Source: Planctomycetota bacterium (GTDB lineage: Bacteria; Planctomycetota; UBA1135; UBA2386). From it: DNA of 48,965 nucleotides. The stretch is from contig JADLHO010000033.1 in NCBI GenBank assembly GCA_020848735.1, positions 1 to 48,965 on the forward strand, given 5' to 3'. Positions 7,753-15,433 of the stretch are shown here, one piece after another. The notes beneath the pieces are model-generated. The model had not been told where the DNA came from, ran no database searches, and saw only the letters and a list, made by a program, of their open reading frames with translations. Position numbers and translations under genes: made by a program. Position 1 is the stretch's first letter, and the number at the start of each line of letters is the position of its first letter.

Positions 7753-9018
7753 ATGAATCCCAATCAGGTCCTCGGAGAAAACAACCCGTTCGAAGCGATG
7801 CATGCCAGGTTCGACCTGGCGGCGAAGAAGCTGGGTCTCGACGAGGGCTTCTACCACATCCTCCGGACTCCCGACCGCGAGTTGACGGTCGCGATCCCGG
7901 TCTACATGGATGACGGTTCGCTGCAGGTCTTCACCGGCTACCGCGTCCAGCACTCCCTCGCACGCGGTCCGGCGAAGGGCGGCATCCGCTACGACCCCAA
8001 CGTGACCCTCGACGAGGTCCGGGCCCTGGCGGCCTGGATGACGTGGAAGTGCGCGGTGGTGAACGTGCCCTTCGGCGGCGGCAAGGGCGGCGTCGTCTGC
8101 GACCCACGCAAGCTCTCGATGGCCGAGATGGAGCGCATCACGCGCCGCTACATCGCGGGGATCATGGACATCATCGGTCCGGATCGCGACGTGCCGGCGC
8201 CCGACATGGGCACCGACGGCCGTGTGATGGCCTGGATCATGGACACGTACGCGATGCACGTGCGCCATGCGTCGACCGCCATCGTCACCGGCAAACCGAT
8301 CGAGCTCGGTGGCTCGCAAGGGCGGATCGAGGCGACGGGGCGCGGGCTGCAGATCGTCACGCGCGAGGCCCTCCAGGTCCTCAAGCGCGATCCGCGCACG
8401 TGCAGCGCCGCGGTGCAAGGCGCCGGCAACGTCGGCCAGATCACCGCCCATTTCCTCGCCCAGATGGGCATCAAGGTGATCGCGATCTCGGACATCACGG
8501 GCGCGATCGTCGACGAGAAGGGCCTCGACATGCCCGCCGTCCGCGCGCACCTCGCGAAGGCCCGCACCCTCGAGGGCTACGCCGCCGGCGAGCGCATCAC
8601 GAACGCGCAGCTGCTCGAGCTGCCCGTCGACATCCTCGTGCCCGCCGCGACGGAGAACGTCATCACCAGCCGCAACGCGGCGAACGTCAAGGCGAAGCTG
8701 CTGGTCGAAGGCGCGAATGGCCCGGTCACCGCGGCCGCCGACAAGATCCTCGACGAGAAGGGCGTGTTCGTCATCCCGGACATCCTCGCGAACGCCGGTG
8801 GCGTGACCGTCTCCTACTTCGAGTGGGTGCAGGACCGCATGGGCTACTTCTGGTCCGAGGAGGAGGTCAACCAGCGCCTCGAGACCATGATGGTCAAGGC
8901 CTTCAACGACGTCGTCGACATGGCGCGGCGCTTCGAGTGCGGCAACCGCATCGGCGCCTACATGCTCGGCGTCGACCGCGTCGCGAAGGCGACGAAGATG
9001 CGCGGGATCTACGCCTGA
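7753..9018 (+). CDS. gdhA: Glu/Leu/Phe/Val-family glutamate dehydrogenase
   Basis: This 421-residue enzyme catalyses reversible oxidative deamination of glutamate to 2-oxoglutarate and ammonia. [13 protein letters not shown] contains the substrate-binding lysine (Lys75), and [10 protein letters not shown] contains the catalytic lysine (Lys111). The nucleotide-binding motif VQGAGNVGQ starts the second domain. [23 protein letters not shown] and [17 protein letters not shown] are hallmark blocks. The length fits the hexameric class used by many bacteria and archaea. The cofactor cannot be decided from the motif alone. The ATG at 7753 is chosen because the family N-terminus begins there; the ribosome-binding site is weak. 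It is a single-gene unit, convergent with the nucleotidyltransferase gene downstream. Confidence 0.92.
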   Translation: MNPNQVLGENNPFEAMHARFDLAAKKLGLDEGFYHILRTPDRELTVAIPVYMDDGSLQVFTGYRVQHSLARGPAKGGIRYDPNVTLDEVRALAAWMTWKCAVVNVPFGGGKGGVVCDPRKLSMAEMERITRRYIAGIMDIIGPDRDVPAPDMGTDGRVMAWIMDTYAMHVRHASTAIVTGKPIELGGSQGRIEATGRGLQIVTREALQVLKRDPRTCSAAVQGAGNVGQITAHFLAQMGIKVIAISDITGAIVDEKGLDMPAVRAHLAKARTLEGYAAGERITNAQLLELPVDILVPAATENVITSRNAANVKAKLLVEGANGPVTAAADKILDEKGVFVIPDILANAGGVTVSYFEWVQDRMGYFWSEEEVNQRLETMMVKAFNDVVDMARRFECGNRIGAYMLGVDRVAKATKMRGIYA

Positions 9019-9058
9019 GGTGCCGACCGGCCCGACGCCGCGGCAAAGCGCACGCGTC

Positions 9059-9106
9059 GGGCACTTTGGTCCGGGGGCACTCTGGTCCGGGGGCACTTTG
9101 GTCTCG
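9059..9106. repeat. 16-bp tandem repeat, three copies
   Basis: GGGCACTTTGGTCCGG occurs at 9059-9074, with one change at 9075-9090, and as a third copy with a divergent end at 9091-9106. The array lies in the convergent junction between the gdh stop and the stop of the minus-strand nucleotidyltransferase gene. Confidence 0.85.
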
Positions 9107-9143
9107 GCTCACGCCGGACAGGCGCGAGCTGCCGTCCCTCGAC

Positions 9144-9656
9144 TCACTCGTCCTTCTTGCGGCGGATCTTCTGGATCAGCTTCTGCGTCGAGTGATCCTT
9201 CTTGTCGCCGACGAAGATCGCCTTGATGCCGAGCTTCTTCAGCGTGTCCTTCTCGGGCAGCGTCTTCAGCGTGTAGTCGGTGCCCTTGGCGTAGAAGTCG
9301 GGCTGCAGGACCTCGAGCAGGCCGTCGGCGGTCTCGCCGTCGAAGGAGGTCACGTAGTCGACGAACCAGAACGCGGAGATCAGCTCCATGCGCTCGTCGA
9401 GGGGAACGAGCGGGCGACCCTTGCCCTTGTTGGCCTCGGCCGAACGATCGCTGTTGAGCGCGACGACGAGGAAATCGCCGCGGGAGCGCGCGTCCTCGAG
9501 GGAACGGACATGACCGACGTGCACGAGGTCGAACACCCCGTTGGTGAGGACGATCGACTTGCCTTGGATCCGCAAGCCCTGGAGCACGGCGCGCAGCGCC
9601 TTGGGCTCCGGCACGATCTTGTCCTTCGAACGCAGATGACGCGGGACGACGACCAA
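9144..9656 (-). CDS. stand-alone nucleotidyltransferase related to the HldE C-terminal domain
   Basis: This 170-residue protein is a cytidylyltransferase-like fold. TNGVFDLVHVGHVRSLEDA carries the HxGH motif (residues 46-49), followed by VVALNSDRS and GRPLVPLDERMELIS. The order and spacing match the adenylyltransferase half of the heptose enzyme HldE (RfaE domain II). The full HldE lies directly upstream, so this is a diverged paralog of half of it, and its substrate may be another sugar phosphate. The Lys-rich C-terminus (KIRRKKDE) is atypical. The TTG at 9656 is chosen because GGGAGGT precedes it by 4 nt. A -10-like GCTATCCT lies 44 nt upstream of the start, so it may have its own promoter. 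Confidence 0.8.
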   Translation of the reverse strand: MVVVPRHLRSKDKIVPEPKALRAVLQGLRIQGKSIVLTNGVFDLVHVGHVRSLEDARSRGDFLVVALNSDRSAEANKGKGRPLVPLDERMELISAFWFVDYVTSFDGETADGLLEVLQPDFYAKGTDYTLKTLPEKDTLKKLGIKAIFVGDKKDHSTQKLIQKIRRKKDE

Positions 9657-9768
9657 TCGAACCTCCCAAACGAGGGGATGGCAGAGATGAGCGGTCGGGA
9701 GGATAGCGGCGTCCCTCGCGCCGGAACATATCGTCGTGGCGAGACTTGCACCGCTCCCCGCCCCCCGC

Positions 9769-11223
9769 TCAATCCCGGGCGGCGCGGATCCTGGCGATGA
9801 TCGAGGTGGTCGAACAACCGGCGCGCAGGGGCACGAGCACGACCTGACCCCCGTGGGCCTCGACCCAGTCCGCGCCGACCACACCCTTGTCGCGCCAGTC
9901 CTCGCCCTTCACGAGCACCTGCGGGGTCACGGCGCGGATCACCTCGAGGGGCGTGTCGCCGTCGAAGGGCACGATGTAGTCGACCGCCGAGAGGGCGGCG
10001 AGGACGTCGACGCGGTCCTGGAGCGGGTTGATGGGACGACTGTCGCCCTTGCCCTGCCGCCGCACGCTGGCATCGGTGTTCACCCCCACCATCAGGGCGT
10101 CGCCGTAGGCCCGCGCGCGGGACAGGTACTCGGTATGGCCGGGATGGATGAGGTCGAAGCAGCCGTTCGTGAACACGAGGCGGCGGCCGTCGGCGCGCAT
10201 CCGCGCGGCGACGGAGACCGCCTCGTCGAGCTCGAGCACCTTGCCGCGGGTCTCGGCGCCGAGCATGGTCATGAGCTCGGCGCGGGAGACGGCCCAGGTG
10301 CCGAAGCGGCCGACGACGATGCCCGCGGCGACGTTCGCGAGGCGCAGCGAATCCTCGATGTCGATCCCGCACGCGCTCGCGAGCGTGAGCACGGCGACCA
10401 CGGTGTCGCCGGCGCCGGTGACGTCGAACACCGCGCGGGCTTCGGTCGGCAGGGTCTTGGCGACGCCGTCGCTCGTCTCGAAGAAGATGCCGTCCTTGCC
10501 GAGCGTGACGGTGACGGTGCGCACCCCCGTGAGCTCGCGCAGGCGCGCGGCGACCCGGTGCAGGTCCGCCGCCGTGCGGATGCGGATGCCGGTCGCCATC
10601 TCCGCCTCCTCGCGGTTCGGCGTGAGCAGGTCCACGCCGCGGTACTTCTCGTAGTCGGTGCCCTTCGGGTCGACGACCACGATGCCCCCGACGGACCGCG
10701 CGGCGGCGACCGCCGCCTCCACCACGCCGCGGTCGAGCACGCCCTTGCCGTAGTCGCTCAGGAGGATCGCGCGGTAGGGAAAGGGCCGCTCCGCGAGCTT
10801 CGCGAGGACGCGGGCCCGCGAGTCGCCGGCGAGGGGATGGCGGCGCTCCTCGTCGACGCGCAGCACCTGCTGCGTGCGGCTGACGTAGCGCGTCTTGCGC
10901 GTGGTGGGTCGCGAGGGATCGACCACGCACGGCGAGTCGTCGATGCCGAGCTCGCGGAGCAGGCCACGCAGGGCATCCGCGGTCTGGTCCGCGCCGACGA
11001 GGCCGAGCACGGCCGCGCTCGCGCCGAGGGAGACCAGGTTCGCCGCGACGTTGCACGCCCCGCCGAGCAGCACGCGTTCGCCTTCCTTCTCGAAGACCAG
11101 GACCGGTGCCTCCGGCGAGACGCGACGCGCGCTGCCTTCGATGTAGCAGTCGAGGATGAGGTCGCCGACGACGAGGATCGGCGGCGAGCCGAGGTCGCGC
11201 ACGATGCGGGCGAGGCGCTGCAT
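9769..11223 (-). CDS. hldE: bifunctional heptose-7-phosphate kinase / heptose-1-phosphate adenylyltransferase
   Basis: This 484-residue protein makes ADP-heptose for the inner core of lipopolysaccharide. Residues 1 to about 320 are a PfkB-type sugar kinase: LLGGACNVAANL near the substrate site, DYGKGVLDRGVV, DPKGTDYEKYRG, TPNREEAEMATG and DVTGAGDTVVAVLTLA with the catalytic Asp. Residues from about 345 are the nucleotidyltransferase: FTNGCFDLIHPGHTEYLSRA, VGVNTDASVRRQGKG, RPINPLQDRVDVLAAL and VLVKGEDW. Length and order match fused HldE of Proteobacteria. It starts 7 nt after the lpxL stop, so it is in the lipid A operon. Confidence 0.93.
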   Translation of the reverse strand: MQRLARIVRDLGSPPILVVGDLILDCYIEGSARRVSPEAPVLVFEKEGERVLLGGACNVAANLVSLGASAAVLGLVGADQTADALRGLLRELGIDDSPCVVDPSRPTTRKTRYVSRTQQVLRVDEERRHPLAGDSRARVLAKLAERPFPYRAILLSDYGKGVLDRGVVEAAVAAARSVGGIVVVDPKGTDYEKYRGVDLLTPNREEAEMATGIRIRTAADLHRVAARLRELTGVRTVTVTLGKDGIFFETSDGVAKTLPTEARAVFDVTGAGDTVVAVLTLASACGIDIEDSLRLANVAAGIVVGRFGTWAVSRAELMTMLGAETRGKVLELDEAVSVAARMRADGRRLVFTNGCFDLIHPGHTEYLSRARAYGDALMVGVNTDASVRRQGKGDSRPINPLQDRVDVLAALSAVDYIVPFDGDTPLEVIRAVTPQVLVKGEDWRDKGVVGADWVEAHGGQVVLVPLRAGCSTTSIIARIRAARD

Positions 11224-11230
11224 GGTTCGT

Positions 11231-12163
11231 TCAGTCTCCGCCCGCGTCGTCCGCGCCCGCGGACGGCCGCGTGCGGTAGCGATCGTGGATCCAAAGGTAC
11301 TGATCGGGCACCTCGCGGACGAGGCACTCGATCGCCGCCGAGATCAGCCGGACGGTCGCGACGACATCGTCGTGCAGGGCGCCGCTGCGCACCGGGTGCA
11401 AGGGCCCGAGCACGCGGACCCTGAACCGGAAACCCGGCGCGACCCGGACGCACACGGCCACCACCAGCGGCACGCCGCGGCGCACCGCGAGCGTCGCCGC
11501 GGAGCGCTCGGTCGCGGCCAGTCGACCGAAGAAGGGCACGAAGACGCCCCGCAGCCGTTGATTCTGGTCGACCGCCTGCAGCGCGACCTTGCCCTCGGCC
11601 AGGGCGCGCGCGAGGGGTCGGATACCGCCCCGCCGATCGTGCACGATCAGTCCGCAGGCCTCGCGTTGGCGACGCAGGTGGCGCGCGACAAGCGGATTCC
11701 TGGGCACGCGACCGATGACGTGCACCTCGCGCTCCACGAAGGCCGCGGTGAGGGCCGCCGCCTCCCACGAGCCGAGGTGCGACGAGAGCCCGAGGAAGGG
11801 CGCTCGGATCCCGAGCTGCGAGAACTCCGTGATGTCGACGCGCTCGAGCAGGCGACCGCGCGCGCGCCAACGCTGCCCGTGCAGCATGTCGAGGATGTTC
11901 TGGAACGCCGAGACCGTGCCCTGCCGCACGATGCGCAGGCGTTCGCGCCGGGTCCAGGCGTGCTCCTGAGGCGGGAACGCGAGCGCGAGGTTCGCCAGCC
12001 CGACGCGACGCCGCGTGCGCGCGCACGCGAAGTAGAGCCGCGCGACGCCGGCCATCGCCGCGTAGGCGAATCGCTCGGGAAGGGCACCGAGCACGCCGAG
12101 GCCGAGCCGCAGCCCGAGGTAGGCGACGCGGTGGACGAACCGCACGGGTCGTTCACGCGTCAT
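11231..12163 (-). CDS. lpxL: LpxL/HtrB-type lipid A late acyltransferase
   Basis: This 310-residue inner-membrane acyltransferase transfers a secondary acyl chain to lipid A. The active-site block is SSHLGSWEAAAL with the H-x4-E pattern (H, then E five residues on). LQAVDQNQRLRGVFVPFFGR and TLAVRRGVPLVVA match conserved substrate blocks, and WIHDRYRTRP near the C-terminus corresponds to the family W-H-R-KTRP motif. The N-terminus has a hydrophobic segment (VAYLGLRLGLGVLGAL). A ribosome-binding site (AGAGGA) precedes the ATG. Chain length and acceptor cannot be read from sequence, so LpxL versus LpxM is unresolved. Confidence 0.88.
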   Translation of the reverse strand: MTRERPVRFVHRVAYLGLRLGLGVLGALPERFAYAAMAGVARLYFACARTRRRVGLANLALAFPPQEHAWTRRERLRIVRQGTVSAFQNILDMLHGQRWRARGRLLERVDITEFSQLGIRAPFLGLSSHLGSWEAAALTAAFVEREVHVIGRVPRNPLVARHLRRQREACGLIVHDRRGGIRPLARALAEGKVALQAVDQNQRLRGVFVPFFGRLAATERSAATLAVRRGVPLVVAVCVRVAPGFRFRVRVLGPLHPVRSGALHDDVVATVRLISAAIECLVREVPDQYLWIHDRYRTRPSAGADDAGGD

Positions 12164-12212
12164 GCGTCGATCCTCTCGTCCCGCGTTCCGGTCGCGTGTT
12201 CATGACGCGCGC

Positions 12213-13205
12213 TCAGGACAGACCGACGAGGCTCGGCTCGGGCTCGGCGCCGAGGAAGCGCAGTCCGATGCGAAGCACGAGATAGGGCTCCACCACGGCG
12301 TCGAGCTTCACCGCGTCCTTCTCCGTCGTCAGCAACGCGGCGCCGCGGCGCCGCGCGTCCCGGGCGAGGGCATCGACCTCGGCGGGAACATGACGGTGGT
12401 GATCGCGCCGTGCGTGGTGCGCGAGCACCTTGGCGCCGAGCCCCACGACGGTCGCCTCGAAGGCGGCGGGGCGTGCGATCGACGAGAGCAGGACGACCTC
12501 GCGGCCACGCAGCGTGGCGACGGGCTCGCAACGCCGATCCGACGAGGACTCGACGTCGAGCGGGGCGTGCTCCGCGAACCAGACGGGCAGCTCCCGCCGG
12601 GCATGACCGCGGACCATCGCGACGCGCTGTCGCCGCGTCGCCTCGTCGAGCGCACCGGCGCGCGTCATCACGACGCCGTCCGCACGCGTGAGCGCGCTCG
12701 GAGGTTCGCGCAGATCGCCCGCGGGCAGCAGGCGCCCCTGGGCGAAGGGTCGCTCCGCATCGAGGCACACGAGATCGAGGTCGCGCGCGAGCCGACGATG
12801 CTGGAAGCCGTCGTCGAGGAAGAGCACGTCGACCGCGTGCTGCGCGAGCAGTCGCCGTCCCGCCGCGACCCGGTCGGGAGCCTGTTCCTGCGGCAACCCG
12901 GGGAAGCGACGCGCGAGCAGCCGCCCTTCGTCGTTGAGCGCGGCCCCCGGTTCGCGGCCGTAGCCGCGGGCGAGCACGCCGGGACGGCGGCCGAGCTCCA
13001 GGGCCCGCGCGACGAGCCAGGCGACGAGCGGCGTCTTGCCGTTGCCGCCGACGCCGAGGTTGCCCACGGCGACCACGCGGACCGAGAGGCGCTCCGCGCG
13101 CAGCAAGCCCGCGTCGTAGGCGCGGCCCCGCAGCCACGCGACGGCGCCGAACGCGAGCGAGAACGGCCAGAGGCTCGCGCGGAGCATCCCGCGCGCGTCC
13201 GTCAT
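12213..13205 (-). CDS. lpxK: tetraacyldisaccharide 4'-kinase
   Basis: This 330-residue enzyme adds the 4'-phosphate to the lipid A disaccharide. An N-terminal membrane helix (about residues 12-26) is followed by the P-loop GNLGVGGNGKTPLVAWL (residues 48-64). VLARGYGRE, LFLDDGFQHRRL with the catalytic DD-GFQH block, LLPAGDLREPPSAL and LLTTEKDAVKL near the end are all family hallmarks. The ATG at 13205 overlaps the fabD stop in an ATGA arrangement, which supports the start and translational coupling. The gap to lpxL is 49 nt. Confidence 0.93.
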   Translation of the reverse strand: MTDARGMLRASLWPFSLAFGAVAWLRGRAYDAGLLRAERLSVRVVAVGNLGVGGNGKTPLVAWLVARALELGRRPGVLARGYGREPGAALNDEGRLLARRFPGLPQEQAPDRVAAGRRLLAQHAVDVLFLDDGFQHRRLARDLDLVCLDAERPFAQGRLLPAGDLREPPSALTRADGVVMTRAGALDEATRRQRVAMVRGHARRELPVWFAEHAPLDVESSSDRRCEPVATLRGREVVLLSSIARPAAFEATVVGLGAKVLAHHARRDHHRHVPAEVDALARDARRRGAALLTTEKDAVKLDAVVEPYLVLRIGLRFLGAEPEPSLVGLS

Positions 13206-14125
13206 GACGCCGCGCGCAGACGCGCGATGTCCTCGGGCGTCGTCACCGCGTCCGCGACGACGTCGCCCACGCCGAGGTTCGCCGCGATCTGCTGGATCAT
13301 CTTGTTCAGCGTCGGCTTCGGCCCGAACTCGACGAAGCGCCGCACGCCGGCGTCGCGGATCATGCCTTCGATGCTCTGCTGCCAGAGCACCGAGCCCGCG
13401 AACTGCCGCGCGAGCGCATCGCGCACCGCGACCGGGTCCTGCACGGGCTTCGCGTCGACGTTGCACCAGATCGGGAAGGCCGGCCGCCGGATCGCGGTGC
13501 CCTGCAGCACGGTGGCGAAGTCCCGCGCGGCGTCGCGCAACAGCGAGCTGTGGAAGGGCACAGAGACCGCGAGCCGGAGACCGCCTCGCGGCCCGACGAT
13601 CTCGAGCACCTCGTCCATCGCGGCCGCGTCTCCGGAGAGGACCACCTGCCCCGGCGCGTTGTAGTTCGCGACGTCGCAGACGCCGCGCGTGACGCGTGCC
13701 GCGATCGCGCGCGCCTGTTCGGCGTCGAGCTTGCGCAGCACGACCATCCCGCCGACGCCCTGCGGCACCGCCGCCTGCATGCGCCGCGCGCGCTCGCGCA
13801 CGAGGCGCAGGGCATCGGCGAGGCTGAGCGCACCGGCAGCCGTCAGCGCGCTGTATTCACCCAGCGAATGCCCCGCCGCGAGGTCGGGCTCGCCGCCGAA
13901 GGCGCGCAGCGCCGCGATCGAGACCGCGAGCGTCGCCGGCTGCGTGTTCTCGGTGAGCGCGAGCTGATCCTCGGGGCCCTCGAAACAGAGGCGCGAGATC
14001 GGCTCGCCCAGCACCGCGTCGGCCTCGTCGAACACGGCGCGCGCGGCGGGGAAGGCCGCGGCGAGGGCCTTGCCCATGCCCGCGAATTGCGAACCCTGAC
14101 CGGTGAAGACGTAGGCCGTCGGCAT
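13202..14125 (-). CDS. fabD: malonyl-CoA:ACP transacylase
   Basis: This 307-residue enzyme loads malonyl units on acyl carrier protein for fatty acid synthesis. FTGQGSQFAGMGKAL begins the protein, GHSLGEYSALTAAGALS holds the nucleophile Ser87, and VSVPFHSSLL holds the catalytic His192. VEFGPKPTLNKMI matches the C-terminal block (usual form EVGPGKVLTGL). The gene is the first of the lipid A cluster rather than part of a fab cluster, which may tie acyl supply to lipid A synthesis. No ribosome-binding site is visible, and a promoter-like pair ends only 7 nt before the ATG. Confidence 0.92.
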   Translation of the reverse strand: MPTAYVFTGQGSQFAGMGKALAAAFPAARAVFDEADAVLGEPISRLCFEGPEDQLALTENTQPATLAVSIAALRAFGGEPDLAAGHSLGEYSALTAAGALSLADALRLVRERARRMQAAVPQGVGGMVVLRKLDAEQARAIAARVTRGVCDVANYNAPGQVVLSGDAAAMDEVLEIVGPRGGLRLAVSVPFHSSLLRDAARDFATVLQGTAIRRPAFPIWCNVDAKPVQDPVAVRDALARQFAGSVLWQQSIEGMIRDAGVRRFVEFGPKPTLNKMIQQIAANLGVGDVVADAVTTPEDIARLRAAS

Positions 14126-14132
14126 CGCGCGA

Positions 14133-14160
14133 AGGATCCGCGCATGCCCGGATGGGTCAA
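14133..14160 (-). promoter_or_regulatory. candidate promoter giving a leaderless fabD mRNA
   Basis: TTGACC (14160-14155) matches a -35 at five of six positions. After 16 nt comes GATCCT (14138-14133), and the fabD ATG lies 7 nt later, where transcription would start. This fits the absence of a ribosome-binding site. Confidence 0.4.
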
Positions 14161-14206
14161 GCGGAAAGGTCGCGGCGCCGGACCGCGCGGCGCCCCGCGC
14201 GGCGCT

Positions 14207-15199
14207 TCAGCGCCTCACCGGCTGGGTCGTCGCGCCCGGACCCCGCGACGCGCTCTCGCCGGTCTCGGTCTTCTGGGTGCTCGTCCCCTTGCCGCGGCCC
14301 GGGTTCGCGCCGCTCGACTTCGAGGACGTGCCGGCCTTCTTCGTCGTGCCGCCCTTCGCTTGGGTCTTGCCGGTCGTGCTGCCCTTGGCAGGCGCCGTGG
14401 TGGACTCGGGCGTCGGCGTCGGCAGCCCGGTCTCGCCGGCACCCGCCTCAGCCGTCGGCGGCGCGGTCTCGCCCTCGGGCGCGGCGTTCTGCTTCGCGGC
14501 CTCGATCTGCTGCCAGAGCTGGAAGGCCTGGTTCCAGGCCTCGAACGAGTCGAGGAAGCGCTGCTCCGTCTCGTTCGGGTAGACGCCGATGCGGATCTTG
14601 CGGGCCTCGAGCTCGCGCATGCGGTCGTAGCCCCAACCTTGCTCCGGCGGGAACTCGGTGAGCAGGGCCCGCTGTTCGTCGCTGAGCACCGGCGCGTCGG
14701 ACGCGCCCTCCGCGGGCGTCTCGGCGCCACCCGCGGGCTTGTCCTTCGTCACCGACGGATCCGCCTTCACCCGGGCCTGGTCGGCCGCCGCGCGATCGAG
14801 CTCGGCGGCGATGCGGCGCACCTCGTCGTCGGTGAGCCGGTCACCGATCTTGTGGTACGCGATCGTCGCGTAGGGCAGGAAGATGAAGCTGTTGGTGTTG
14901 TCGTAGTACCAGAGGCGGATGCCGGCATCCTCCTCCGACATCTCCGTCGGCAGGAACTCGAGGCCCTGCGGGCGCTCGACGAAGCGGCCGTCCTTGACGA
15001 CCCCCTTCATCCGGCTGCCGTTGCGCAGCCGCAGCGTGATGCGCACGTTGCTGCGCACGACGCGCCCCTCGCGCATCGCCTGCTGCCGCGAGTCGATCTC
15101 GCGGCGGATGTGCTCGGTCGGCTCCCGGCCGCCCTGGGCGGACAGCGACGTGGTGAAGGACAGCGCGCAGAGCGCGGCGGCGAGCCAGCTGAGTCGCAT
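14207..15199 (-). CDS. secreted protein of unknown function
   Basis: This 330-residue protein starts with a signal peptide (MRLSWLAAALCALSFTTSLSAQG). The next part contains IRREIDSRQQAMREGRVVRSNV, then strand-rich RITLRLRNGSRMKGVVKDGRFVE, which resembles a small beta-barrel with an RNA- or ligand-binding look, but I cannot assign it. The middle is predicted helical, and the last 110 residues are low-complexity Ala/Thr/Gly/Lys/Pro-rich, as in linkers or cell-wall-associated tails. AAAGG precedes the ATG at good spacing. A five-copy 17-bp repeat lies in the leader. I do not recognise the family; periplasmic or surface location is the only supported inference. Confidence 0.75.
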   Translation of the reverse strand: MRLSWLAAALCALSFTTSLSAQGGREPTEHIRREIDSRQQAMREGRVVRSNVRITLRLRNGSRMKGVVKDGRFVERPQGLEFLPTEMSEEDAGIRLWYYDNTNSFIFLPYATIAYHKIGDRLTDDEVRRIAAELDRAAADQARVKADPSVTKDKPAGGAETPAEGASDAPVLSDEQRALLTEFPPEQGWGYDRMRELEARKIRIGVYPNETEQRFLDSFEAWNQAFQLWQQIEAAKQNAAPEGETAPPTAEAGAGETGLPTPTPESTTAPAKGSTTGKTQAKGGTTKKAGTSSKSSGANPGRGKGTSTQKTETGESASRGPGATTQPVRR

Positions 15200-15219
15200 C
15201 GATCGGCCTTTGGTTCGTT

Positions 15220-15304
15220 GGCCCACGGTTGAGGAAGGCCCACAGTTGATGAAGGCCCACAGTTGATGAAGGCCCACAGTTGATGAAGGCCCACGGGTGA
15301 TGGA
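15220..15304. repeat. 17-bp tandem repeat, five copies, in a gene leader
   Basis: GGCCCACAGTTGATGAA is repeated exactly at 15237-15253, 15254-15270 and 15271-15287, with variant copies at 15220-15236 and 15288-15304. The array begins 21 nt upstream of the start codon of the secreted protein gene, so it is probably transcribed in its 5' leader. It ends in a short inverted repeat (GGTGATGGATCACC). Confidence 0.9.
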
Positions 15305-15433
15305 TCACCCCGGTGGTCAGGCCCGAGGCGTCCTCTGGCCAGGGTCCTGAAGGACCGATCCCTCTATCGGCACACGGTGGCGGGCAGGTCGCGTGCGATC
15401 CCGAGTCGGGACGGCGAGCCTGGCCGCGTCGCA

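Noticed and set aside
9144..9656. Split remnant of a second full hldE
   Set aside because: A ribosome-binding site and a suitable TTG start sit right before the domain, and no kinase-half remnant is visible upstream apart from the intact hldE.
15220..15304. Possible CRISPR array
   Set aside because: The copies abut with no spacers, the unit is only 17 bp, and no cas genes are present.
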